This document shows positions 43,560 through 53,889 of a stretch of DNA of 64,000 bases, piece by piece. A program made the position numbers and the translations under genes. Origin of the DNA: Rhododendron vialii (lineage: Eukaryota; Streptophyta; Magnoliopsida; Ericales; Ericaceae). Each line of letters starts with the position of its first letter. The first letter of the stretch is position 1. The notes beneath the pieces are model-generated. The model searched no databases and was not told the origin of the DNA. It was given only the letters and a program-made list of their open reading frames with translations. Location of the stretch: assembly GCF_030253575.1 (NCBI RefSeq), contig NC_080568.1:7923501-7987500 (forward strand). The letters run 5' to 3'.

Positions 43560-44085
43560 CTTTTACTTTGGTATGCACGAAAGACAAAAAATACCTAATA
43601 AGAGTACAATAAGCAGTGACGAATCCATGTTTCACTATGTATTGCCCTTTCACTTTCGAAGTTTCTTGTATGCATTGCATAGAAGATAAAAATACTCTAT
43701 TAAGACTATACCATGCATAAGCAATGACGAATCCATGTCTCAGTCTCTCTCCCCTATTACTTAGGAAGTTTTTTTTTTTTTTTTTTACTGCAAAAGAAAT
43801 TTTATTAATCTTTGAATAAGAATTACAAAGACTAAAAAGAACAAGGATATCTGGTATCACAATTTGAGACAAACAACCCAGCTAGATTGGCACATTAGGT
43901 CCCGAACAATTATATACCATTCAAAATCCGAAAAAGAAAAAAAAGGGGAGAAAAGAAGGGCCGGCTAGGAGCCAACCCAAAGCGTAAAACTTAGGAAGTT
44001 ATTTGTATGCACAAAACATAAAAATAGCTAATAAGAATACCATAAGCAGTGACGAATCCATGTCTTAAATAGGAGGCGAACCTCA
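43560..44085. repeat. three diverged tandem units of about 100-120 bp
   Basis: Each unit ends with AGCA(G/A)TGACGAATCCATGT, at about 43611, 43721 and 44045, and contains TATGCA-GAA and A-AAAATA-CTAATAAGA words. The third unit is separated from the second by the LINE fragment at 43771-43988. Confidence 0.7.
43771..43988 (-). mobile_element. LINE 3'-end fragment, minus strand, with target duplication
   Basis: A T-run (the poly(A) tail on the minus strand) begins the segment, followed by ACTGCAAAAGAAATTTTATT, AATC. The perfect direct repeat ACTTAGGAAGTT flanks it at 43759-43770 and 43989-44000. It is a 218-bp 5'-truncated insertion with only 3' UTR sequence. Confidence 0.9.
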
Positions 44086-44199
44086 ATAATATTCCAACCT
44101 TTCGAGCCCAAGTTTCTATAAAATGTTTTTGTTAGATTTCTCAAAAGGTTTCAATGTAAAATTAATTGGTCATAGGTAGAGTAGCATCTAAATTATATT

Positions 44200-45230
44200 A
44201 ACCAAATTTGAGTGGACTAGATGAGTAACGTGAGATAAAGTCTAGCACTCCTCCTCCTTTGTAGCCCGGATGCATATGGAGGTATAAACTGATGAGGTAA
44301 GGTGATTGACTCAGGCGACCTTTACATGCAGCCCGAATGCACGTGGTATACATGAACTAAGGAGATGATCAGGCGATTGACTCGGACGACGGAGACTTGA
44401 CCACGCGGAGTGAAGCCACCGGAGACTTAATTCTGATACCATGTTGAATTTCTTGAAAGATTCCAACCAAAACAACACAATTACAGTAAGAAGCTCACTG
44501 GAGCTGCGCAAGATGTAAAAGACCCCGGTACTTTCGCTAACCTTACCGAAAGGCATTCTCACAGGGAAAGACAAGAAGAAAAAAGTGGAAGACTGGTTAG
44601 GAATTGTGATTGGATGCCCAGGTAGATGGGTACGCATTACATTCAATACGTGATGTTGGATTTGAGGTCCGATGTCAACATCCTACCTAAGAAGTCTAGG
44701 GAATTCATGGTGGAGTAACTTCTAGATTACAGAGTAGTAACTAATTTTAGGTGGCCTGGATGAGAAACATGAGATAAAGTCTGAAACTCTCTCTCACATG
44801 CAGTTCGGATGCACGTGGACATATGAACTGATGAGGTGAGATGATTGACTTGGACGACCCTCACGTGGAGCCCGGATGCGTGTGGAGGTATGAACTAATG
44901 AGATGAAGTGATTTGACTAGTTGTTAGACTTTGTCTCAGGTTGCTCATCTAAACCACCCAAGCTCTTGGTTAATATATTTTAGAAGCTACTTTACCTACT
45001 GTCAATTGATTTTAGGTTGGAACATTTGAAAAAGTCTAACATGGTATCAAAGCTTAGTCTTGGATGGCATCACCTCAAGTGATAGTGTCTCTGTAGCCTT
45101 GGGTTCCACGTGCATTCGGACTGCACGTGAAGAAAAATATTAGACTTTATCTCACATCGTCCATCTAAACCACCTAAAATTTGATAATAGTATATTTTAG
45201 TTGCGGTCCCCCGCCCCTAGATCCATCCAT
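44200..45230. repeat. repeat block with (G/C)CCCGGATGCA(T/C)GTGGA units
   Basis: Units with GTGAGATAAAGTCTAG/TGAAACTC, GCCCGGATGCATATGGAGGT, ATGAACTGATGAGG and TGATTGACTCGGACGAC recur near 44230, 44320, 44770, 44860 and 45100. ACATGGTATCAAAGCTTAGT (45030 on) and the complement of CATGGTATCAGAATTAAG (44430-44446) resemble initiator-tRNA-Met priming sites (TGGTATCAGAGC) in opposite orientations. It may be rearranged remains of a copia-type element; no coding frame survives. Confidence 0.45.
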
Positions 45231-45490
45231 GATCGTAAAGATCAAAAACGCATTTGGCGCACACCCCTAAGAAAACATCAAAATAACAGGTGAGAGGTCA
45301 TCACTCGCTACGTACACAGCGTACTTAAAATACACATTAGTATCATTTCCACAAGAATAATATACTAGAAAAAACCCTTTACAGGCATTGGGCAATCGTG
45401 GGGGTTTGGTCCTCTCAAATGGATTGGTTCGATGCAGTCAAACTATTTATAAAAACCTTCTGGTTCACGAATCTTCTCCCAAGGACGCCC

Positions 45491-45656
45491 TTAGAGTGGG
45501 TTATTTATGGACGTCGATTTCAGTCGTTAGACTGTGTTTCAAATGGTCTGGATTTGCGAACAATCTATTCGTGCGAATAGAATATCCGTGCATTCAAACC
45601 ATTCAAAAAACAATTCAATGGTTGAGATCGACGTCCGCAAATAACTAAAATAAGGA
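45491..45656. mobile_element. foldback MITE
   Basis: TTATTTATGGACGTCGATTT and the complement of GATCGACGTCCGCAAATAAC form the outer stem. AAATGGTCTGGATTTGCG and ATTCAAACCATT extend it inward to a loop with ATTCGTGCGAAT. Inverted similarity may extend beyond these limits to G+C-rich ends near 45385 and 45690. Confidence 0.65.
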
Positions 45657-45716
45657 CATTTGTTAAGAAGCCGGCGCCTTTTAGTTTATTGGAGAATTAT
45701 ATCTTTAGTCCTATCA

Positions 45717-46114
45717 GAGCATCTGCAACTCAACATCCACTATTGTTCCATTTGAGAGGATGAAATTAATATTTTTCAATCAAAAAGTGGATATAAAGAA
45801 GTTTACTATTTATACAAACTTCAATCACAAACCTCTATATCTCTATATTCATCTCTATTTCAAAAACTTTTTCACTTTTCCTCCAATCATTATTCAATCT
45901 CAATGCAAATCTAATACTTTTTGCATTTTATATTCAAAAAGTGGTTTTAGAGAATCCTCTATTTCTTTTTCTCATATTCTATATATGGAGTACCAAATTT
46001 TATCCTTCAAAATAGAGGAGGACATAGAGGATGGGTAGAAGTGGAAATTTGCTCCAAAATAGGGAAATAGACGAAGAAATGGAGGAATAGATGAATGATG
46101 GGTTGGAGATGCTC
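45717..46114. mobile_element. MITE with GAGCATCT ends, TCA target duplication
   Basis: Left GAGCATCTGCAACTCAACAT and right ATGGGTTGGAGATGCTC-type ends are inverted. TCA flanks both (45714-45716 and 46115-46117). The 398-bp interior is A+T-rich with inverted CTCTATTT / AAATAGAGG words. GAGCATCTCCAAC ends are widespread on plant MITEs. Confidence 0.7.
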
Positions 46115-46264
46115 TCAACAAGAAACGTAGAAAAGAAAAAAAAAATTGGTCTCTTTACTTTACTTTTTTTTTGCTTTGGGCTGCACTAAAGAGGTGATAT
46201 AATAATTGAGCTTGAAAGGAAGAGGAAAGAAGAGAGAGGGAGAGGGGATTAGTAATTGTTCTTA

Positions 46265-46394
46265 GAGCATGACCATACGGTCTTTAGGAAACTTCTCTTT
46301 TACACATTATTGTAAGTTTCACGATGAAGTTAATTTGCTACTCCACACAAATATGCGATGAGGAAGGACTATGGAGCATCACGTTGCGATGCTC
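46265..46394. mobile_element. possible short MITE with GAGCAT ends
   Basis: GAGCATGACCATACGGTC and CACGTTGCGATGCTC form weak inverted ends next to TTA and TAA. The similarity is short, so this is tentative. Confidence 0.35.
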
Positions 46395-46602
46395 TAATAG
46401 CACGGAATAATCACTTAGATAGGGGAGTTTGTAATTTTTTTTTTTATTGACTTGACTATACACTTCGATGCACATTTAACTTGTCCCATAGTACACTAAT
46501 ATTCTCTTTAAAATACAGAAATTAAATGATCTTGAACTCTATATCAAAATGTGATCGATATGAGGTCTAACACACACTTGGCAAGACACTTATTAGGTCA
46601 TG

Positions 46603-46702
46603 TTCACTTGGATTTTGAGGGAGGTTTTTTAGTGTAATGGGTGGAGAGAAATAGTTAAAAATAATAATTATTAGAGATCTCTAAGACCCCAAAACGAACA
46701 AG
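46603..46702. mobile_element. short Tourist-like MITE
   Basis: GGTCATGTTCACTTGGATTT and the complement of GACCCCAAAACGAACAAGGC are inverted around a 60-bp interior with GTGGAGAGAAATAG. It is related to 41580-41700 and, more distantly, to 27935-28196. Confidence 0.55.
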
Positions 46703-47108
46703 GCGTAAGAAGTTGTTTGATAAATATTTTGAAAGAAGTTTTTGGGTTAGTGAGTGAAGATATAGATTGGGAGATAAAAATTAATGTACAAGTGAAGACA
46801 AAATTTATTGAACCCGTAACTCCATCCTTCCCAATTTTTGAATCTTTTTTTGGGGTTTGTGCCACTTTTTTTAAATTGATTATATCTTCTAATCTATAAA
46901 GTTTTTAGGTGATTTTGAAAACTTTGTTTAATAGTACTAATCAAGATTTATCAAATAAGATCTACATTACATTACATATGAAAAGTATTATCAATTGAAA
47001 AATGCAACCATTTTATTATTTGATTAAGATGAAACGAGAGAGTAGAAATGGAAATGGAGAGAGTAAGATAGAGGAAGCAGTTGTGAGTATCTGAAGTAAA
47101 CGTATTGG

Positions 47109-48094
47109 AAGCAGTTGTGAGTATCTTAAGATGAACAAGGATTCGGCAATTAGAATCTTCGGTCAACTCCAAATCCAGCTCTCTCTCTCTAAGAAAAAAA
47201 GAACCCTAGCCTGATCACCGTGGGGGAGGCCGCCGCCTCCCCCTCTTCCTCCCCCCTCCTTCCCTCCTCGCCTCTCTCCTCTCTCACCGTCTGGGCTTCC
47301 GAGCTCCTCAGTTTTCGGGCATGCGGTTTGGGTGTACGACTAGGACTCCTTAGTACGGCGTGGCCGGCGGTAGGTGGTTCCCTTGCTCGTTTCTCGCCTG
47401 TCATCCTCAGATCTGAAGTCCTCGGACCGGCGGCGAGTCAATAAGGTGTGCGGTTGGGTTGAAGGGGTTTTTTCGTTTTGTTTTTTCTGGGCTTTGTGCC
47501 CCTTTCCTCCGGCTGGGTTTTCCCCAGTCCGGCTTTGTTTCCGGTTTGGTTTCTCCAGATCCGGAGGGTGCGGTGGTGGGCAAATAAGTTTGAGTGGTTT
47601 TCTTTGATTGTTTGTGTCGGAGACTTGGATTATCAGGAGCAAGGTTCTCAATTTCCAGTCGCCGTGGTCCACGGAGCTGCTCCTTTTCGCTCGGTGCTGG
47701 CCGGCGTGCTTATCGGGCATAGATGTTGAGTTCTGAGCTGGTGATGGTTCGTTGTCTTTTCCATCGGCTGATGTGGGCTGCTCCGGCAGTGGTGCATCTC
47801 GTTGGTTTGTAGCGGCTGCTCCTCGGTGTTTCTCCCTAGTCCGCGTGTTATGGGGATAGTAATGACCAGCGATGGCAACGTCCTCTCTCGGCTTGGCGGA
47901 TTTCACCGGCTCGTGGGTTAGCCGCTAAGGCTCTTATCATTTTTGTGCGTTTATTGTAATCCAGGGGTTTGATTTTTGGATTTTTCGATGCTTGTACTCG
48001 GGGTGATGTCCCCATGCTTGTGTGGTTTTATCTGTAAATTGATTCTCTGGATCCTTATTCGATAATGGCAATGAAGTTGATTTTCAAAAAAAAA
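47109..48094 (+). mobile_element. GC-rich LINE-derived element lacking ORFs, with A-tail and target duplication
   Basis: The body begins G+C-rich (GGGGGAGGCCGCCGCCTCCC near 47221), like the 5' UTRs of plant L1 LINEs. It ends GGCAATGAAGTTGATTTTC plus nine A, and carries no endonuclease or RT sequence. GAAGTAAACGTATTGG at 47093-47108 is repeated after the tail as GAAGTAAACGACGTATTGG (48098-48116, extra ACG). It is either an internally deleted LINE or a non-autonomous derivative using LINE ends. The long minus-strand frame 47340-47906 lies wholly inside it and is Pro/Arg-rich without domains; I treat it as spurious. Confidence 0.65.
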
Positions 48095-48114
48095 GAAGAA
48101 GTAAACGACGTATT

Positions 48115-48354
48115 GGGGACAACATGCGTATTGGTCCAATTTGGGTCATCCATATTAGACAATGAATGGCTTAGATTGCATCTTAGCCGAACAGATCTCG
48201 GCTGTCCATTGCTGTTAGGACGAGATGCAATCTAAGTAGTCCACTTGCTGAGCATGAACAATTCAGATTGGTGTTGTTTGGCTGAGATACAATCTGAACC
48301 GTCCATTGCTGAGCATGAACGGTCCACATCGGCCCAACACATACGTTATCCCTG
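48115..48354. mobile_element. foldback MITE directly after the LINE-derived element
   Basis: GGGGACAACATGCGTATTGG and the complement of CATACGTTATCCCTGAG form the outer stem. AGATTGCATCTTAGCC and GGCTGAGATACAATCTGAAC extend it. TCCATTGCTG occurs three times inside (48196, 48301 and a variant). It starts at the base following the target duplication of the preceding element. Confidence 0.7.
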
Positions 48355-48359
48355 AGTAA

Positions 48360-49620
48360 ACAAGGCAGGTTTTAAAAAGTACTATTCGTTGGAATGTACT
48401 CCGAACCTAAAAAATAAATAAAATAAAGAATGGGCCACTTTGTTTACCCGAGAGAGAGAGAGAGAATGGGCCATTATACGACTTGCCGAAGGCATGATTC
48501 TCTGCACCCTGCGTTTAAAGCTTCAAACCCACTTTTCCTTTTCCCTTTTTTTCCTTTCATTTATCACGAAGGGAAGTTTTATGTATGAAATCAGGTGTAT
48601 ATCTACCTTAGTAATCTATGGTCTACATCGCCCACCACACCTACTGGGAAGGGCAATCGAACGGTAGGGAACAGAATATATCTAACCCCGCCTGAGTATA
48701 AACTTGTAAAAAGTTGGGTAGATAGCCACATCCAACCTCCAATCCTCGATGGTTTGGTTCATTTGTGGACTCTTTTTCGAATTTACTGAAGTGATAGAGA
48801 TTATTTTTTTAGATCTCATCAAGAATATTCTTTTTATATGTTTTCGGAAGACTTCTTAGAAAAATGGATTTTGGTTCAATGTTCAAAATCGATTTATATT
48901 TCATTTTTTTTTGCAGCAAAAGTATGTTCGAAGGCATGTCAATCAAGATTCGATGAACATGATTTTTGACGTGTTTGAAGTTCTTGTTGAGTTCTAAAAA
49001 TGAGCGACACCAACTAGCTTGTAAAGTCTGGGAAGGACGCACAAACGAGCGTAAAATCTATTTTGGTGATTATAAAAATGGAACAAGAACCCCAAAAGGG
49101 TTGGTTTAGTTATAAAGACTTGAGACTTAGAGTGAATTTTTTTCAACTTTAATTTAAATTTTTATATTTTTTCTGAAAAACAATACAGTATGATGTAGAA
49201 ATTTGACTGAATTTTATAAAGATTAAGAAAAAAACAACGAAAATGACCATGATGAAAAACTCCCGAGAAAATAGGCCGAACTCACCATTGGTGGAACTCC
49301 AAAAGTCTCGAGTTTAATTTTACTTGTCAAAATATCCAAATATGTATTGCACCCTTATTAATTCGTATGCATGAATGCGAGCGTGGAAACGGGTTTGAAA
49401 CTGGAGTACTACAGATCATGAGAGAGAGGATAAAGAGCGAGAGCGAGAACGCAGAGTAATATTGATCGAAAGGCTGAAACTACCAATATTTCAAAAACAA
49501 ATTATTGAACCGCTCGGATCATCCTTGCGAGATCCAGAGTGGATCATGTGTTTCCGTCGGTTGAACCCCGTTGGTTACCTAAGGATTTCTGATTTCAAAA
49601 ACAATAAACCCAGAGTAATG
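48360..49620. other. spacer upstream of the AITR-like gene
   Basis: It contains a short (GA)n at 48450-48464 and A+T-rich DNA. A region at 48780-49060 (AAGTTCTTGTTGAGTTC, ATCAAGATTCGATGAACATG) shares some words with 54690-54810 and may be a dispersed repeat. No gene was recognised. Confidence 0.4.
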
Positions 49621-49626
49621 CTATAA

Positions 49627-49994
49627 GTATCGACGGGGTGTGTAGGAATTTTGTACCGACCGGCCGCGTCAGGCCGTCTCCGGCCACCTGAAGGCCGATC
49701 CAAGCCGTCCAAAAATTCTAAAAAAAAAAACCGAGGGGGCTTGCACTGGAATCAAAGGCATCCGAGATGCGTAGGGTGCTTGATCCGAATACTCATTTTT
49801 CACGTATATACATATATACACAAAAAAGAGGTGCTCAGATCAAACACCCTACACATCTCGGATGCCGTTGATTCCCACGGAAGCCCCCTCGGTTTTTTTT
49901 TTAGAATTTTTGGACAGCTCGGATCGGCCATCCAATGGCCAAAGACAGCCCGGCGCGACCAGTCGGTACGAAATCTCTACACACGGTCGGTACC
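49627..49994. mobile_element. 368-bp foldback MITE in the promoter of the AITR-like gene
   Basis: Two arms of about 165 bp are inverted: CCGTCCAAAAATTCTAAAAA, CCGAGGGGGCTT and GGCATCCGAGATGCGTAGGG, TG on the left match their complements on the right. The loop contains CACGTATATACATATATACA. The outer ends are GTATCGACGGGGTGTGTAGG and, at the right, the complement of GGTACCGACCGTGTGTAGAG. The G+C-rich arms contrast with the local spacer. It stops 84 bp before the TATA box at 50078. Confidence 0.85.
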
Positions 49995-50077
49995 TCAATC
50001 ATTTTCGATAAAGCCATTTATCGCACCAAATAATCCTTTCACACAGTTTGACCCGAACCCTACTTTCCTCCTCTCCC

Positions 50078-50085
50078 TATATAAA
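50078..50085 (+). promoter_or_regulatory. TATA box of the AITR-like gene
   Basis: TATATAAA in the context CTCTCCCTATATAAAGCTTT lies 92 bases before the ATG. Transcription would begin near 50110, inside the CT-rich stretch that follows, leaving a leader of about 65 bases. Confidence 0.8.
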
Positions 50086-50176
50086 GCTTTCAGTCCCCCT
50101 CTCTCTCTCCTCATCCAACCCTTCATCTCTCCCTCTCTCTCTCTCTCCAAAAGCACTAGCTTTCTCTCTCCCTATC

Positions 50177-50641
50177 ATGGCAGAAACAGCACCCAAACGC
50201 CAAAGAGAAGAAACCCATGGTTTCCCTGAAGAAAACGCAGACCCAAAACGCCAAAAATCCTACGACCAAATACTCTCTCTCCTCGAAGAAGAACAAGAAC
50301 AAGAACCCAACCAAGATTTCTCCTCCATTCTCAAAACCCTCCAACGAGAACTCGACGACGACCCGTTTTCCGTACCCGGGTCCGAGACCGACCCGAACGG
50401 GAACAACCCGACCTGGATGGGAGGGGAGGAGAAAGACGAGGCGGAGAGGTTCATGAGACACTTACTGGAAGCGTCCGATGATGAGCTAGGGATACCCCAC
50501 AGAGTGGACGGTGGTGATGGTGAGGGGATGAAGGGTGAAGATGAGATCTCGTTTTGTGATGGGCTTTGGGATTTGGAAGATGAGGCAGCGAATTATTATT
50601 CGTTGATGCAGTCTGAACTTTATGTAGATTTTTGGGAATAA
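50177..50641 (+). CDS. small acidic nuclear protein, AITR/DIG-like
   Basis: A 154-residue intronless frame. The N-terminus has two basic clusters (PKRQREE, residues 6-12; PKRQKSYDQI, 23-32) that could serve nuclear import. These are followed by acidic LLEEEQEQEPNQDFSSILKT (35-54) and LQRELDD. The most conserved-looking stretch is RFMRHLLEASDDELGIP (91-107). The C-terminus has GLWDLEDEAANYYSLMQSEL (129-148). The LLEASDDELG(I/L)P motif occurs in plant AITR/DIG proteins, ABA-induced repressors of ABA signalling, which is why I suggest that family; the match is from memory and the rest of the protein differs, so the function is not certain. I chose this start because it lies 92 bases after a TATA box and begins MAETAPKRQ; an upstream in-frame Met at 50048 lies before the TATA box. 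Confidence 0.85.
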   Translation: MAETAPKRQREETHGFPEENADPKRQKSYDQILSLLEEEQEQEPNQDFSSILKTLQRELDDDPFSVPGSETDPNGNNPTWMGGEEKDEAERFMRHLLEASDDELGIPHRVDGGDGEGMKGEDEISFCDGLWDLEDEAANYYSLMQSELYVDFWE

Positions 50642-50644
50642 TTA

Positions 50645-51715
50645 TTAACACCAGTCACGTGGTACCATAGGCCATGGAACCAAAATGTATGGTGGTGGAA
50701 AGACCTCCGGCGAAACCACGTGGTGGTTTGAACGAGGGCCTACGTCAACTTGTGATATTGGAAGGGCTTATGGCTTGGGATGATGTTTCGGGAGCATTGA
50801 ATAATTTATAGATTTTAAAATTTTGGAAGTTTGAAAAGAAAATAGTAGTAGGAAAAAGTAAGGCGTTTTGGGGGGATTTAGTTTTTGGTCCCTTTCTTTT
50901 TGTAAAAATTTGTCACTGTCCACGTCCCTTTTATCTTTTAGATTTGGAATGTAGAAGATAAAGGACAAGGGGTCTAAAAAAATCCGTTACACGGATTAAG
51001 ATCCGAGTTGTTGATTATCAAAATGAACGATCAGAACAGTAGCTTGGCAGCATCACTGGGTCTTAAAATCTGTACTCCATTGTTCCATTTTTCTATCTTG
51101 AAAGCAAAAATATAGAGGGAAAATGTTGATTCTTACCCGTGCATTTCAATCCAAATAAACAAGGACTATGTGGAAAACTTTTACTTTGTTTACATGGGAC
51201 CAGTTCTCCTCACACAAAAGTTGACGCAAGTTTTGTGTAGGATCTATTTTGGAGTCTCACACAAAGAGCCGTTCAATTTGTTTAAAACATATTTTTAAGG
51301 ATTTCTGTAAAAAATCAACTCATTCGGTTATCGGTAAGTACTTAATCGGTTCATTCAATTGGTTTCTGTCAACAAATAACACAAATTTTGACACAAAATC
51401 TCAACTATTGAAATGAATGGCTGAGATTAGAACTTAAAGTTGCAAACTTCCTCCCTTTGATTTCCATCTCACCTCATCACATTCTCTCTTTCTATCTCTC
51501 CTCCTCGTGTGTTCTCTCTCTACATGTATATATGGTTGCTTGATACATTTTTTTTTACAAGGTATGATATATGTTTTCCTAACAAATGGGTGATTAGTGT
51601 TAAAGAGGATAAATTAAACTTTTACATTGCTCTAAATTGGAATATATGAGGCAGACAGTGCACAATGCAAAAAGAAAAGGGTAAAGAGGATAAAATGATA
51701 CGAGAGGGAATTACT
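50645..51715. other. 3' flank and spacer
   Basis: It includes the presumed 3' UTR (no clear AATAAA), a half-copy of the 42470 foldback family near 50985-51070 and a half-copy of the 20189 family at 51290-51350 (TTCTGTAAAAAATCAACTCA). No gene is seen. Confidence 0.4.
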
Positions 51716-51721
51716 GAAATA

Positions 51722-51990
51722 CTCCCTCTGTTCCATTTTGATAGTCCAGTACCATCCGAAATGGGTGGTTAGCCTTGATAAACATTGATGAATATTTAAA
51801 ATTATTCCATGCATGCCTGCAAAAACAAAGAAGATAGTCCTTTTTTTTTTTTTTTATGTCCCAACATATATGTTCACTTCCCAAAACTACAAAAACGAAA
51901 TTTGTTAAATTTCATTGTTATCCTTATGTTTAATTTGAATTAAACTTTTACATATTACCAAATGGGAATATGAAAATGAAATGGAGGGAG
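51722..51990. mobile_element. Stowaway MITE
   Basis: Left CTCCCTCTGTTCCATTTTGA, TAGTCC and right TATGAAAATGAAATGGAGGG, AG are inverted, with TA at 51720-51721 and 51991-51992. The 269-bp body holds a T-run near 51841. Confidence 0.9.
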
Positions 51991-51999
51991 TAGTTGAAA

Positions 52000-52830
52000 A
52001 CAAGTGAGGAGAGGCACGTGACCCCTCTCGTCCTATGTTGGCATCGCTAATGGGCACCGTACTCTTCTATGATATGACCATATATTTTGGTGGGATCTAC
52101 TCAATTATTACTGGACCTTGCAAAAATGTGTGATAGATAAGAGTGCCGGGACACTACATAAGAGTGCCTCGAGACCACCAATAATTTTTCCGTGGGCGAT
52201 AAGGACTATCTCATCTAGGTAATAGTAATTATTCAGTCCCCGGGACAAAACGTGGCAGTACCCCAAACTCTTCTCAACTACTCAATTGTGTGGCTTCTAT
52301 GCACTTTGTGATGTTAACCAACCGAATGTGTGATAAATAAAGAGTTTATGGCACCACGTGGCGGCGCTCCGGAAGCATTAATAGTTTTCCCCCATCTAGC
52401 TATAGATAACAGGTGGGACCAAACGAGATCCCCTTATTAATGGGACTGTGACTCAGCATTCCATTGTGTCCACCATGTTCCCCATATCATGATGGTACGA
52501 AGCATAAACCGTGATCTACCGCTACAGATGATGTTCCTATGGACAGAAAAAGCTATCCGTTTGCGTAGGCACGTACCTAATGTCTTCTGCTTTTTTCTTT
52601 CATATTTTCTTTATAATTCATGTGTCACGGAGTCAGGATTAGTTTATGTGCAGTTCGAATGATCTTGAGCGCTAAATTCCACCGTCCACTTGCAAAGATT
52701 CCAATTATAATCGGAGTTCCGTCTGAACTAGCCTCAAAAGAGTTTAAAAAAAAATTTAAGAGAGATTTAGTGATAGGTCCACTATAGACATTTCAAAAGC
52801 CCACCACCTTATAGTTTTGTAAAGCCACAA
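52000..52830. other. spacer without recognised features
   Basis: TAAGAGTGCCGGGACACTAC and ACATAAGAGTGCCTCGAGAC at 52138-52176 are a short imperfect duplication. No gene, RNA gene or element ends were recognised. Confidence 0.4.
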
Positions 52831-52839
52831 GTCCACACA

Positions 52840-53062
52840 ACCTAAACCCTAGAGTACTCTATGAAAGTGCCTAAAATCTTAAACTCTATGAAAGTGCTTA
52901 AACCACTAAAACCCTGTAATAGGAAAGTATACCCTAAAACCCTATAAAAGTGCTTAAACCCTAGGGTACCCTATCCTATAATAAAAAAAAGTGCATCCTA
53001 AAATCTTATGAAAGTACATAAACCTTAGGGTATCCTACCCTACTCTAGGGTACCCTAAAATA
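52840..53062. repeat. degenerate tandem repeat rich in telomere-like CCCTAAA words
   Basis: Words such as CTATGAAAGTGCTTAAACC, AAACCCTAG, CCCTAAAACCCTATAAAAGT and TAGGGTACCCTA recur with loose spacing of about 25-45 bases. Many are one change from the plant telomere unit CCCTAAA. It is an irregular array, not a clean telomeric tract. Confidence 0.7.
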
Positions 53063-53368
53063 GACTTGAAACCTTACAAAATTAATAGGTGAACTTGTGA
53101 GCTTATGAAGTTTACATAATGAATGTAAGACTAATTTTCTATTTTTTTAATAGGGAAGAAATTGTTGTGCATGTTGTTGAGTCCCCAAACTTTTGTCCGG
53201 GCCACATGTTTTCTTGTACCATGAATTTGGGATTATAATTCCGGTGTCAAATGTACAAAATCATAAGGGTCTTCTTTAGATTAATCAAGGAGGCAAGCTG
53301 ATCGTTCGGACATCTAGTCGTTAAGAAGAATGATAACCTCATTTACTACAAGATTTTGAGAAATATAA

Positions 53369-53460
53369 GGCCCGTTACGCTTAGATTTATATTTTTTTAA
53401 GTACTTATTTTTCACTTTACAAGATAGATTATTCTCTGATAATACATCACGTAAAATGAC
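53369..53460. mobile_element. fragment of the GGCCCGTT MITE family
   Basis: GGCCCGTTACGCTTAGATTT and TTTTCACTTTACAAGATAGA with AATACATCAC match the left two thirds of the element at 38514-38643. The right end is missing. Confidence 0.6.
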
Positions 53461-53889
53461 AACATGTGAAGAAAAGAAATAATACTCCCATCTCAATTCA
53501 AATATAAAAACACAGGAAAAGGTTAACGATTTTCACTATCTTTTTCACAATCTGAACTCTTTTGGATGTTTCAGAACATGAAGCCGTCAAAATTAGATTA
53601 CTCAGATATATGCTACAACTGGAGGCAATTGTAAATCGGATTTTCACTCCCCAACATATTGCCTGCAATCAAATTGAGTTGCTCGCAAGCAACTAACGGT
53701 TTGGCTCGTTGTGGATTCAGCACAACTCAGGTAAATTTTTCTAGTAAACAACTCGGCTCAAATCGACTTTTTTTTTTTTTTTTGGCCTCTTTTGATAAAC
53801 AAGAAGAGCTAAAGTTAGCCGTATCACGGCCATGTAGATAATCCCGATTTTAGGGGCTCGACTTGTATGTACAGTCTTGGTATTCTAAC

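Noticed and set aside
43441..43872. 143-codon minus-strand frame
   Set aside because: It spans the LINE poly(T) tail and the short tandem units, so it is a composite of repeats.
47340..47906. 188-codon open frame on the minus strand
   Set aside because: It lies inside a GC-rich LINE-derived element, has a biased Pro/Arg/Ser composition with no domain, and runs antisense to the element; open by composition only.
50048..50176. Upstream in-frame extension of the AITR-like gene
   Set aside because: The extension starts before the TATA box at 50078 and reads a Ser/Pro/Leu-rich translation of the CT-rich leader.
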